Of a stretch of 17,510 bases of DNA, positions 7,476-15,151 are shown in pieces. The DNA comes from Erysipelotrichaceae bacterium (lineage in GTDB: Bacteria > Bacillota_I > Bacilli_A > Erysipelotrichales > Erysipelotrichaceae): NCBI GenBank assembly GCA_017620435.1, contig JAFZQL010000076.1:1-17510 (forward strand). Direction: 5' to 3'. A program made the translations under genes and the position numbers. The notes beneath the pieces are model-generated. The model did no database searches. It was not told the origin of the DNA and saw only the letters and a program-made list of their open reading frames with translations. Positions within the stretch are counted from its first letter, which is position 1; every line of letters starts with the position of its first letter.

Positions 7476-7513
7476 AAAAGAAATGGCTGATCGGTTGTGA
7501 AAAAGACTGCTGT

Positions 7514-8959
7514 ATGAGAAAAGGTTTTAGAAAATTCTGTATCGTATCCTTGATCCTGCTTCTGCTTTCTGTTTCAGTGATCCTGCTGACGGGAAGAACA
7601 TATGAAGTGGTTTTTTCCTGTAAACAGGACAGCGATTATTCATTGATTCTGGAAAACGAAACAGGCGAAGCCGAGATCCTGGAAGAAAAAAAGGACAACG
7701 GCAATCTGACAGTAAAAGTCAAAGGGGTAAAACCGGGCAGAGTATTTCTGTTCTTTGAGAACGGAGAATACCGCACTGAAGCCTTACTGTATATCCATCG
7801 CAGCATGGTCATTACCGACAACAACTTCTTCGGCAGATCGACCTGTTCCGAGATCCTTCCGGTCTGTGAAACGATCATGCTGCTGTACGGGATCTATCTG
7901 ATCTACGGAAAATACCGCGATTGCGTTGAGGAAAACCTATATCAGTACAGGAACATTACCTATCTTGGAACCATCATCTTCCTGTGCTTTTTTGCTGTAG
8001 ATACTCTTTTGTCGATACCTCATTATCAGGGGCTCTACGGCACGATCAACAGCCTGATCCGTTCTATGTCCACGATATCGATCATTCTTTTTCCGATCGC
8101 CCTGATCACGTCAATTCTGGTTACTCTCAGCAACATCAATCTGATCCGTAAAGAAGGAAGATCGCTTAGAAATCTGCTCGGTCTGTTCCTGGGAGTATTT
8201 ATATGCATCTCGACGCTGCTGCCGGATCTTACCTACGGCATTCTGATGAGAACGCAGAAAGTCAACATCTACGATCTCAACAGCATCGGTCCATATCTGT
8301 ACAACTTCATCGAAGCGCTGGTATACCTGTCGATATCCTATCTGGAGTGCATCCTTGCCGGAACGATCATCGTTGCGATCAAGTCTGTCAGGAGGAAAGT
8401 GGAACTCAACAAGGATTATATGATCATTCTGGGCTGTCAGATCGCAAAGGACGGATCTCTTACACCGTTATTAAAAGGAAGAGTAGACAAAGCCCTGGAA
8501 TTCAGGAATGAACAGCTGAGAGCTACCGGAAAAGACCTGATTTTTATTCCTTCCGGAGGCAAAGGGGATAACGAGCTCATCCCGGAAGCTCAAGCCATGA
8601 AGAACTATTTGCTGAGCCAGGGGATCAGGGAAGAAAACATCCTTTTGGAGGACAAATCGGCAAATACCGATGAAAACATCAGGTTCTCGAACAATCTGAT
8701 TAAACGGAAGGATGCTTCCATAGGTTTTTCTACAACCAATTACCATGTATTACGGGCCGGACTGACTGCCACGGAACAGGGGCTAAAGATGGACGGCATC
8801 GGATCAAAAACCAAAACCTACTTCTGGATCAACGCCTTTATCCGGGAATTCATCGGAACCCTGTATTACGAAAGAAAGAAACATATTGTCAATTTTATAA
8901 TGATTGCATTCGCAATCATGCCGATGATCGCGATCACATATCTGGCGAACAATATCTGA
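7514..8959 (+). CDS. Membrane-anchored DUF218 (YdcF/SanA/ElyC-like) protein with N-terminal extracytoplasmic segment
   Basis: A 481-residue protein. Residues 10-27 form a membrane anchor; about 30-95 look like a small soluble beta-rich segment; several hydrophobic helices follow (roughly 115-290); the DUF218 domain spans about 300-450, with DYMIILGCQ, GRVDKALEF, IPSGGKGDNE (near 346), AQAMKNYLLSQGI, EDKSANTDEN and TNYHVLRA; one more helix lies near 457-477. DUF218 proteins such as SanA and ElyC are linked to envelope integrity, but no chemistry is established for most. A paralogue with the same domain and a shorter N-terminus lies at 15152. The ATG at 7514 has only a weak purine-rich ribosome site (GAAAAAG). 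It stands alone between a divergent gene and the lysine leader. Confidence 0.85.
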   Translation: MRKGFRKFCIVSLILLLLSVSVILLTGRTYEVVFSCKQDSDYSLILENETGEAEILEEKKDNGNLTVKVKGVKPGRVFLFFENGEYRTEALLYIHRSMVITDNNFFGRSTCSEILPVCETIMLLYGIYLIYGKYRDCVEENLYQYRNITYLGTIIFLCFFAVDTLLSIPHYQGLYGTINSLIRSMSTISIILFPIALITSILVTLSNINLIRKEGRSLRNLLGLFLGVFICISTLLPDLTYGILMRTQKVNIYDLNSIGPYLYNFIEALVYLSISYLECILAGTIIVAIKSVRRKVELNKDYMIILGCQIAKDGSLTPLLKGRVDKALEFRNEQLRATGKDLIFIPSGGKGDNELIPEAQAMKNYLLSQGIREENILLEDKSANTDENIRFSNNLIKRKDASIGFSTTNYHVLRAGLTATEQGLKMDGIGSKTKTYFWINAFIREFIGTLYYERKKHIVNFIMIAFAIMPMIAITYLANNI

Positions 8960-8987
8960 TTACGATCCTTCAGATGATGCAACTAAG

Positions 8988-9016
8988 TTGACAAATATCG
9001 GAATCCGTTTCATAAT
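8988..9016 (+). promoter_or_regulatory. Sigma-A promoter of the lysine riboswitch/ABC importer operon
   Basis: A perfect TTGACA (8988-8993), a 17-base spacer and CATAAT (9011-9016): the best promoter in the window. Predicted start near 9023, shortly before the riboswitch P1 stem. Confidence 0.75.
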
Positions 9017-9036
9017 AAACCCAATAAAAAATCTAT

Positions 9037-9193
9037 GTATAGAGGTAGCGGTGCAGATCAGTACTGTATGAAGCCGGCAGGCAATGAAGTACAGGAAAGG
9101 CAATCACCGCCGAATATTCTGTGAAGGCATTTACAGGATATGGGGTTGCAGGAAATACCTGCAGCACTCCTTCGTAAGAAGAGGCGCTATTAC
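9037..9193 (+). promoter_or_regulatory. Lysine riboswitch (L box)
   Basis: The order of conserved blocks matches the lysine aptamer: AGAGGTAGCG at the 5' side of the core, an AGTA turn, GAAAGG, GCCGAA (9109 on), a GGGG-TGCAGG/CCTGCA hairpin, then a small CTTC-GTAA-GAAG hairpin. Pairings I can draw: P1 GTATAG (9037-9042) with CTATTAC (9187-9193); P2 GCGGTG (9048-9053) with CACCGC (9105-9110); a long helix ATATTCTGT with ACAGGATAT; and TGCAGG (9147-9152) with CCTGCA (9158-9163). No intrinsic terminator lies between aptamer and gene. CTTTC (9193-9197), directly after P1, can pair with GAAAG (9237-9241) in the Shine-Dalgarno site, so control of translation is the better guess. Confidence 0.87.
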
Positions 9194-9254
9194 TTTCGAT
9201 GAAATTCGGATGTGATAGTGCATACGATATTTTATTGAAAGGATGGATAAACAA

Positions 9255-10067
9255 ATGAAAAAAACAGTAATTGTATTGCTGGCTCTTTTGTGCCTTGCAG
9301 GTTGTTCTTCTGCTTCGAACAGTGAGGAACAGTCCAATGTTTTACGTGTGGGAATGGAATGCGACTATGCGCCGTTCAACTGGACGCAGGTCGAGGATTC
9401 CGATACGGCCGTACAGATCTCTTCTGTCGATTATGCCGACGGCTACGATGTCGTGATCGCTTCGATGATTGCGCAGCAGCTGGGCATGGAGGTCCAGGTC
9501 GTCAAGACGGACTGGGATTCTCTGATTCCTTCACTCAATGCCGGAGCGATCGACTGCATTATCGCCGGTATGACGGAAACCCCGGAAAGGGCGCAGGAAG
9601 TCAGCTTTACGACGCCTTACTACGAATCACAGATGGTCGTCATCGTCAGGAAGGATTCCGATCTGACAGGAATCAGCGATATTCAGCAGCTAAGCGGCAG
9701 AAGTGTTCTGGGACAGGCGAATACGACTTATGATGAGGTCATCGATCAGATCGACGGTGTCATTCACATGACACCTCTGGCAACCTATCCGCGCATGGTC
9801 CTGTCGCTGCAGGCGGGCGAGGCGGATGCGATCACTGCCGAACTTCCGGTAGCCAACGGCGTTGTTGCGGCAAACCCGGATCTGGCGATCGTCATGTTCG
9901 AAGAAGGAAAGGGATTCGTCGTAGATACATCGGTGTCGATTGCGGTCGCAAAGCAGAACGTCGAACTACTCAACAGTATTCAGGCTGCTCTGGATCAGAT
10001 CTCTGAAGCCGACAGACTGGCCATCATGGAAGCTGCTGTAAACAGACAGCCGGCAGTCGAGGAATAG
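9255..10067 (+). CDS. Amino acid ABC transporter substrate-binding lipoprotein (probably lysine)
   Basis: A 270-residue family 3 solute-binding protein. The N-terminus is a lipoprotein signal peptide with lipobox LAGC (Cys17), so the mature protein is tethered outside the membrane. The family core follows: GMECDYAPFNW, GYDVVIASMIAQQLG, WDSLIPSLNAGAIDCIIAGM, TPERAQEVSFTTPYY, and a C-terminal lobe with SLQAGEADAI. I chose ATG 9255 because it opens a proper signal peptide (MKKTVIVLL); the in-frame ATG at 9243 overlaps the Shine-Dalgarno (AAAGGATGG) and would add MDKQ. First gene of the importer operon, with one base before the permease start. Lysine as ligand is inferred from the riboswitch; arginine, ornithine or histidine are possible from the family alone. 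Confidence 0.92.
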   Translation: MKKTVIVLLALLCLAGCSSASNSEEQSNVLRVGMECDYAPFNWTQVEDSDTAVQISSVDYADGYDVVIASMIAQQLGMEVQVVKTDWDSLIPSLNAGAIDCIIAGMTETPERAQEVSFTTPYYESQMVVIVRKDSDLTGISDIQQLSGRSVLGQANTTYDEVIDQIDGVIHMTPLATYPRMVLSLQAGEADAITAELPVANGVVAANPDLAIVMFEEGKGFVVDTSVSIAVAKQNVELLNSIQAALDQISEADRLAIMEAAVNRQPAVEE

Positions 10068-10068
10068 C

Positions 10069-10833
10069 ATGTCTTTTACCAAGTGTATTGAAATACTGGC
10101 AAAATACTATCCAAGCTTTCTGTTGGGAATCAGAACGACCCTGATCGTCGCAATCACCGGTACACTGCTGGGCCTGCTGATCGGTCTGTTTGTCGGCGGA
10201 GTCCGGGCGATCAGACTGGACAAGACCGTATCAACATCGAAGAGAATCATGAAAAGAATTCTGGATATCATTGCCAGGATCTATATTGAAGTCTTCAGAG
10301 GAACGCCGATGATGGTTCAGGCCGTATTCATCTATTACCTGGTTTATACCAGTCTTGTCCGCTGGGACAAGATGACGGCGGCGATCTTCGTGATCTCGAT
10401 CAATACCGGAGCCTACATGGCCGAGATCGTCAGATCCGGCATTCAGGCCATTGATCCCGGGCAGAACGAGGCCGCCAGATCGCTTGGCATGTCTTCGATG
10501 CAGACGATGATGGATGTCATACTGCCCCAGGCGATACGCAACGCTTTCCCGGCAATCGGAAACGAGCTGATCGTCAACATCAAGGACTCTTCCGTTCTGA
10601 TGATCATTTCCATTACGGAACTGATGTTCCAGTCCAATTCCATTGCCGGTACGACCTACCGTTTTACGGAGACCTATTTCCTGACAGCGATGATCTATCT
10701 GCTCCTGACGGGCCTTTCCAGCATCCTCCTGGGCATGATCGAGAAGAAGATGAATCATACCAGAACATCTCTCCCACAGTCCGATACCAGTTTCAGCAGC
10801 ATCTCCCTGGCCAATAAAGGAGCGAAGTCATGA
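10069..10833 (+). CDS. Amino acid ABC transporter permease
   Basis: A 254-residue HisM/GlnP-type permease with about five membrane helices; it forms the transmembrane channel of the importer. The EAA loop that docks the ATPase starts at E134 (EAARSLGMSS, then PQAIRNAFPAIGNE), and FRGTPMMVQ near residue 79 is the conserved polar-amino-acid permease motif. It starts one base after the binding-protein stop and its stop overlaps the ATPase start (ATGA). The C-terminal Ser/Thr-rich tail after residue 225 is a little long for the family. A single permease gene is present, so a homodimer is likely. Confidence 0.93.
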   Translation: MSFTKCIEILAKYYPSFLLGIRTTLIVAITGTLLGLLIGLFVGGVRAIRLDKTVSTSKRIMKRILDIIARIYIEVFRGTPMMVQAVFIYYLVYTSLVRWDKMTAAIFVISINTGAYMAEIVRSGIQAIDPGQNEAARSLGMSSMQTMMDVILPQAIRNAFPAIGNELIVNIKDSSVLMIISITELMFQSNSIAGTTYRFTETYFLTAMIYLLLTGLSSILLGMIEKKMNHTRTSLPQSDTSFSSISLANKGAKS

Positions 10834-11555
10834 GTCTGATCGAGGTAAAAAATGTCCGTAAGGGATTCGGAGAACTGGAAGTCCTTCACGATATCAGCTT
10901 TCAGGTAGACAAGGGAGAAGTCATCTGTCTGATTGGACCTTCCGGTTCGGGAAAGTCGACAATGCTGAGATGCATCAATCTGCTGGAAGACATCGATGCA
11001 GGGGAAATAGATGTATTCGATCAGGATATCAGTGAACTGAAAGACATCAATTCCTACCGTAGAAGGGTGGGAATGGTGTTCCAGCAGTTCAATCTCTTTG
11101 GTAATTTGGATGTCCTGAACAACTGCGTTCTGGCTCAGATCAGAGTACTTAGGAAAGACAGAAAAGAAGCCGAAGCGAGAGCTTTGAAAGAACTGCAGAA
11201 AGTAGGACTGGGCGATTTCGTACATGCCTATCCTTCAACGCTGTCAGGCGGTCAGAAACAGCGTGTTGCCATTGCCAGAGCCCTGTGCATGGATCCAGAG
11301 ATCCTCCTGTTCGATGAACCGACATCGGCACTTGACCCGGAAATGGTCGGGGAAGTACTGAACGTCATCAGGCAGCTGGCAGATGAAGACATGACCATGG
11401 TGATCGTGACCCACGAGATGGGATTCGCCAGAGATGTTGCGGACAAGGTCATCTTCATGGACGAAGGTGTGATCGTGGAAGAAGGAAGACCTGCACAGAT
11501 CTTCGATCAGCCGAAATACGACAGGACCAGACAGTTTCTGGCGAGGATCCTGTAG
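10830..11555 (+). CDS. Amino acid ABC transporter ATP-binding protein
   Basis: A 241-residue ATPase of the GlnQ/HisP class that powers the importer from the cytoplasmic side. Walker A GPSGSGKST (36-44), Q-loop in FQQFNLF, signature LSGGQ (138-142), Walker B LLFDEP with D162 and E163, D-loop SALD, and switch His195 (VTHEM) are all intact. The start shares ATGA with the permease stop and is preceded by AAAGGAG (10816-10822). The operon ends here with a strong terminator. Confidence 0.96.
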   Translation: MSLIEVKNVRKGFGELEVLHDISFQVDKGEVICLIGPSGSGKSTMLRCINLLEDIDAGEIDVFDQDISELKDINSYRRRVGMVFQQFNLFGNLDVLNNCVLAQIRVLRKDRKEAEARALKELQKVGLGDFVHAYPSTLSGGQKQRVAIARALCMDPEILLFDEPTSALDPEMVGEVLNVIRQLADEDMTMVIVTHEMGFARDVADKVIFMDEGVIVEEGRPAQIFDQPKYDRTRQFLARIL

Positions 11556-11566
11556 TTTTAGACCAG

Positions 11567-11603
11567 AACAAGATCATCCGCTCTATAGGACGATCTTGTT
11601 TTT
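11567..11603 (+). terminator. Intrinsic terminator of the ABC importer operon
   Basis: AACAAGATC-A-TCC, loop GCTCTATA, GGA-C-GATCTTGTT followed by T-run: twelve pairs with a single A/C mismatch. Confidence 0.92.
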
Positions 11604-11605
11604 AC

Positions 11606-11614
11606 TGATATAAT
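11606..11614 (+). promoter_or_regulatory. Extended -10 promoter of the degV-led gene cluster
   Basis: TG-A-TATAAT (11606-11614) is a perfect extended -10 element directly after the preceding terminator. The -35 position (TAGGAC) is poor, as is common with extended -10 promoters. Predicted start near 11621. Confidence 0.6.
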
Positions 11615-11655
11615 AAGAAAAAAGAACAGACCCGATACGGATGAAGGAGAAGAAG

Positions 11656-12501
11656 ATGAGTGTCAAGATCATAACGGATTCAGGAAGTGATATTTCTCAG
11701 GAATATGCCAGGCAGATCGGTGTGAGAGTCATACCGCTGGTATTCAGATTTGACGATCAGGAATACAGTGACGGTGTCGATCTTTCCAACTACGAATTCT
11801 ATCAGAAACTGGAGAACTGCGAAGAACTGCCGAAGACCTCCCAGATCTCGCCGTTCAAGTATTCCGAAGTATTCCAGGAAGAAACCGCTGATGGAAGTGA
11901 AGCCGTATACATCTCCATCTCTTCCGGTGTTTCGGGATGTTTCCAGAGCGCTACACTGGCCGCTTCCGAGTTTGACGGCAGAGTCAAGGTGTTTGATTCC
12001 AAACATTTCTGCATCAGCTTAAGGATCCTGGTGGAATATGCCGCCAGACTTTCAAAAGAAGGAAAGAATGCTGATGAGATCGTATCTCTGCTGGAAGAAG
12101 CACAGAAAAAGGTCAGGATCATTGCCATATTTGCCACGCTGGAGAATCTGAAGAAAGGCGGAAGGATCTCTTCAGCTGCGGCTTTTGTCGGAGGCATGCT
12201 ATCGATCAAGCCTGTCATCACCATTACCGATGGAAAGGTCGATGTACTTGGCAAAGTGAAAGGAATGAAGAACGGCTACAAGGCCATGAGAGAATACATC
12301 GAAAACGACGGAGGCATCGATCTGGACATGCCGTTCAGCGTCGCCTATTCCGGTACAGATGACACGAACATCAACGGTTTCATGGAAGGAAACAGAGATC
12401 TCTTCGGCAACATGGAAGATCTTCCGTTGTCCTATGTAGGCGCAACCGTAGGAACTTATGCCGGTCCCGGCGCCATTTCTGCCGCCTACTTTGTAAAATG
12501 A
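11656..12501 (+). CDS. DegV family protein (FakB-like fatty-acid-binding protein)
   Basis: A 281-residue two-domain DegV protein. In studied Bacillota, DegV proteins (FakB) hold a fatty acid while the kinase FakA phosphorylates it to acyl-phosphate, a substrate of PlsY. Motifs: DSGSDIS (8-14), TSQISP (61-66), SISSGVSGCFQSA (87-99), GGRISSAAAFVGGMLSIKPV and C-terminal GTYAGPGA (266-273). In FakB proteins the last motif usually has a His where Tyr268 stands here. ATG 11656 is chosen over the in-frame ATG at 11641 because AAGGAG (11643-11648) sits 7 bases before it. It starts a long plus-strand cluster and shares ATGA with the next gene. No FakA gene is in the window. Confidence 0.92.
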   Translation: MSVKIITDSGSDISQEYARQIGVRVIPLVFRFDDQEYSDGVDLSNYEFYQKLENCEELPKTSQISPFKYSEVFQEETADGSEAVYISISSGVSGCFQSATLAASEFDGRVKVFDSKHFCISLRILVEYAARLSKEGKNADEIVSLLEEAQKKVRIIAIFATLENLKKGGRISSAAAFVGGMLSIKPVITITDGKVDVLGKVKGMKNGYKAMREYIENDGGIDLDMPFSVAYSGTDDTNINGFMEGNRDLFGNMEDLPLSYVGATVGTYAGPGAISAAYFVK

Positions 12502-13262
12502 TAATAGATTCGTTTGACGATAAATCACCCGCAAAGATCAATCCGGTAATCAATGAAAACGCACCTGAAGTAGATGCCGTGATTTTTACATTCTCTCATG
12601 TTGTAGGGAAATATGTGGCTGAGAATTACGGCTGCGAAAAGGTCGGGGAACTGATCATGGGACACGGAGCGAGTCCTGTCTATGTGTTTGAACATCACGG
12701 CAGGAAATTCGGCTTCTACAGGACCTGGGTCGGAGCGCCTGCCTGTGCGGGTACGGTGGAAGAGATCCGCGAGATCCTGAAGACGGATAAGATCGTCTAT
12801 TTCGGCGGAGCGGGCTGTCTGGACAAACAGATCGCCAGAGGGAAAATCATGGTCCCTACAGAAGCGTATCGGGACGAAGGAACTTCCTATCATTATGCAC
12901 CGCCGTCCGATTATATCAGGATCAGAAATGCGGATGTCGTCGCTTCGTTCATGGAAGAAAACAGGATCCCTTATGTTCTGGGGAAGACCTGGACCACGGA
13001 TGGCTTTTACCGGGAAACATTGAACAACTTTGAAAAGCACAAGGCTGATGGCTGTATCTCTGTCGAGATGGAAGGTTCCGCCGTACAGGCGGTATGCGAC
13101 TTCAGAGGATTGGATGTCTACATGTTCTATACCGGAGGAGATCTGCTGGATGCGCCGGAATGGACAATGAGAAGAGAAGAGGGTCAGATCAAAGATACCC
13201 AGCACGATTCGGGACATTTCGAGATAGCCCTGGCTCTTGCCGAATACATCACAAACCACTGA
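12498..13262 (+). CDS. Nucleoside phosphorylase family protein (PNP/UDP type)
   Basis: A 254-residue protein of the purine nucleoside/uridine phosphorylase superfamily, which splits nucleosides with phosphate to base and ribose-1-phosphate. Seen: GGAGCLD (103-109) followed by GKIMVPTEAYRDEG, the base-site region WTTDGFYRET (165-174), and ribose-binding VEMEG (189-193) with SAVQAVC. The usual SxSD segment appears as YTGGDLLD (211-218). The N-terminal 50 residues and family fit suggest a uridine phosphorylase-like enzyme, but the base cannot be assigned. The ATG overlaps the degV stop with no clear ribosome site, so translation probably depends on re-initiation. Confidence 0.87.
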   Translation: MIIDSFDDKSPAKINPVINENAPEVDAVIFTFSHVVGKYVAENYGCEKVGELIMGHGASPVYVFEHHGRKFGFYRTWVGAPACAGTVEEIREILKTDKIVYFGGAGCLDKQIARGKIMVPTEAYRDEGTSYHYAPPSDYIRIRNADVVASFMEENRIPYVLGKTWTTDGFYRETLNNFEKHKADGCISVEMEGSAVQAVCDFRGLDVYMFYTGGDLLDAPEWTMRREEGQIKDTQHDSGHFEIALALAEYITNH

Positions 13263-13281
13263 AAAGGAAGGGGGAACGATC

Positions 13282-14436
13282 ATGAAAGAAAAACTGATCA
13301 GCTGTCTGATCGGATACTGTTTCGGTAATTTTCTGACTGCCGAACTGGTCGCAAGAAAGTATACCGGGAAGGATTCTTCCTATCTGGGAGATTCCGGGAA
13401 TCCGGGCATGGCCAACATCATGCTGACGCTGGGCTTTGTGCCGGGCATACTCACGCTGATCGGCGATGTGGCCAAGTGTCTGTTTGCCATGTTTCTGGTC
13501 CGTTATCTGTTCCCTGATGCGGAAAAAAGCATCATGTTCTATGCCGGATTCGGGGCTACGATTGGACACTGCTTTCCGATCTGGCGGAAGTTCATGGGCG
13601 GTAAAGGTGTAGCTACCACCTGCATCATGATCGTGGTTTACAGTTTTCTGTGGGGCTTTGTTGCTGATGTGGCCGGAGTAATCGTCGTTCTCACTACCAA
13701 GTATCTGAACCTGGCAGGTCCTGTACCGCCTTTGGTATTTGCGATACTCATGTTTATAACAAAGGATTATGAACCGGCTGTGATGTCGCTGATCCTTTTT
13801 GTGATTGCTATGGCAAAGCACTGGTTCTTTATTAGGGGGATTTTTAATCATACTACGGAACAGACCGACGTGCTTGGAGCGATCAAAAAGAAGCTGAGCA
13901 AGAAACAGGAAAAGGAAGAAACGGCAACGGTGGGAAATAAAATCATCGTGATTGGCTGTCCGGGCAGCGGAAAGAGCACATTTTCCAGAAAGCTGCAGGA
14001 ACTGACGGGATTGCCGCTGATCCATCTGGACAACGTCTGGTGGAAACCGGACAGGACTCATATCAGCAGAGAAGAGTTCGATCAGAAACTGGAAGAAATA
14101 CTGAAAGAAGAATCCTGGATCCTGGATGGCGATTACAGCAGAACCTATGAAACAAGAATACAGGCCTGTGATACGGTCGTCTTCCTTGACTACGGCGAGA
14201 AGGAATGCATGGAGGGTATTTCAGAAAGGATCGGACAGGAGCGGAGCGATATTCCTTGGACAGAAGAAATCGAAGATCCGAAGCTGATTGAAATGGTCCA
14301 TAATTACGTTACGACCCAGCGTCCTGTAGTGCTGGAACTGCTCAGGAAATATCCAAAGAAACAGAAGATCATTTTCCGTACGCGCCGGCAGGCAGATACA
14401 TGGCTGGCAGAGTACGACAAGAAGAAAGAATCATGA
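13282..14436 (+). CDS. Fusion: PlsY-like glycerol-3-phosphate acyltransferase + FlaR-type P-loop kinase
   Basis: A 384-residue two-domain protein. Residues 1-200 resemble the membrane enzyme PlsY, which moves an acyl group from acyl-phosphate to glycerol-3-phosphate: motif 1 as GDSGNPGMANI (36-46), motif 2 as GHCFPIWRKF-GGKGVAT (95-112). Motif 3 (normally HREN...R) is degraded to HWFFIRG at 180-186. After a Lys/Glu-rich linker (201-219) comes a cytoplasmic P-loop domain: Walker A GCPGSGKST (225-233), LIHLDNVWW (246-254), WILDGDYSRT and CDTVVFLD, the pattern of the adenylate-kinase-like 'topology modulation' FlaR family. ATG 13282 follows GGAAGGGGG; an in-frame ATG at 13237 lies inside the previous gene and lacks such a site. 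PlsY is normally a stand-alone protein of about 200 residues. Lid function and kinase substrate are unknown. Confidence 0.88.
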   Translation: MKEKLISCLIGYCFGNFLTAELVARKYTGKDSSYLGDSGNPGMANIMLTLGFVPGILTLIGDVAKCLFAMFLVRYLFPDAEKSIMFYAGFGATIGHCFPIWRKFMGGKGVATTCIMIVVYSFLWGFVADVAGVIVVLTTKYLNLAGPVPPLVFAILMFITKDYEPAVMSLILFVIAMAKHWFFIRGIFNHTTEQTDVLGAIKKKLSKKQEKEETATVGNKIIVIGCPGSGKSTFSRKLQELTGLPLIHLDNVWWKPDRTHISREEFDQKLEEILKEESWILDGDYSRTYETRIQACDTVVFLDYGEKECMEGISERIGQERSDIPWTEEIEDPKLIEMVHNYVTTQRPVVLELLRKYPKKQKIIFRTRRQADTWLAEYDKKKES

Positions 14437-14451
14437 ATTAAGGGGGAAAAC

Positions 14452-15120
14452 ATGTTTGTATTTTGGGGAGACGGTTCGCAAGAAGCAAAAGATCTGGTAA
14501 AAAGCATCATTGTACGCAGTACGGAGAATTTCAACTGGACATTCATTTTTATTCTGTCAGTCGTATTCTATGTCTACTGGTCGGAAATCAACAAAAAGAA
14601 CTACAAGGCGATCTATGCCGGACTGGCGCTGTATGGCGTCCACTGGCTTTATGAGATAGGTAATGCCATTATTGCCCATGTTTTCGGCTATCCGCTATGG
14701 TCCGTCAGCAATGCTTCAACGACTTTCATCCTGCTGATCGGCGTCTGCTGGGAACTGTCGATGATGTTTTCTCTGGCAGGAATCATTTCTTTCAAGATGC
14801 TGCCGGACGACAGGAATGCACGCTACTTCGCCAAGGACGGCAAGGGAGGGATCAGCTGCAAACTGGCCGGCGCTTTGAGCATGGCTCTGCTGTTTGCCCT
14901 GTTTGAATCGTTCCTGGCCGGAACATCCAACCATTCGTTCATCTGGGTCTACAGATGGTGGGGCGTGATCCCAGTGTTTATCACGACCTACATTCCGTTC
15001 TTCCTTGCCAGCAACTATGTTCCTGACATGGAACCGAAGAAGAGGAACGCTTTCCTGATGGGAGTCTGGGGACTGGTAGCGCTGCTGCTTGTCGTACTGA
15101 TCCCGCTGGGTGTGATTTAA
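14452..15120 (+). CDS. Multi-pass membrane protein of unknown function
   Basis: A 222-residue protein I do not recognise. About six membrane helices can be drawn: residues 28-45, 53-76, 90-115, 136-156, 165-190 and 203-222. It is rich in Trp and Tyr, with a short charged loop between helices 3 and 4 (LPDDRNARYFAKDGKGG) and conserved-looking acidic/aromatic residues inside helices (YEIGN, CWELSMMF, LFESFLAG). AAGGGGG at 14440-14445 gives a strong ribosome site before the ATG, and the gap to the previous gene is 15 bases, so it belongs to the same operon. No catalytic motif, signal peptide or transport signature is evident. Confidence 0.8.
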   Translation: MFVFWGDGSQEAKDLVKSIIVRSTENFNWTFIFILSVVFYVYWSEINKKNYKAIYAGLALYGVHWLYEIGNAIIAHVFGYPLWSVSNASTTFILLIGVCWELSMMFSLAGIISFKMLPDDRNARYFAKDGKGGISCKLAGALSMALLFALFESFLAGTSNHSFIWVYRWWGVIPVFITTYIPFFLASNYVPDMEPKKRNAFLMGVWGLVALLLVVLIPLGVI

Positions 15121-15151
15121 ACAGATTACAGAATCTATACGTGCATATCAT

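Noticed and set aside
9243..9245. ATG 9243 as the start of the binding lipoprotein
   Set aside because: It overlaps the Shine-Dalgarno sequence; ATG 9255 has the right spacing and a standard lipoprotein signal.
9033..9254. Short minus-strand frame over the lysine leader
   Set aside because: The region is explained by a structured riboswitch on the plus strand; the frame has no supporting signal.
12525..13283. 252-codon minus-strand frame opposite the phosphorylase gene
   Set aside because: Complete shadow of a gene with clear family motifs; no promoter or ribosome site seen.
13249..14061. 270-codon minus-strand frame opposite the PlsY-kinase fusion
   Set aside because: Rich in His, Asp and Arg as expected of a complement frame; the plus-strand frame has family motifs throughout.
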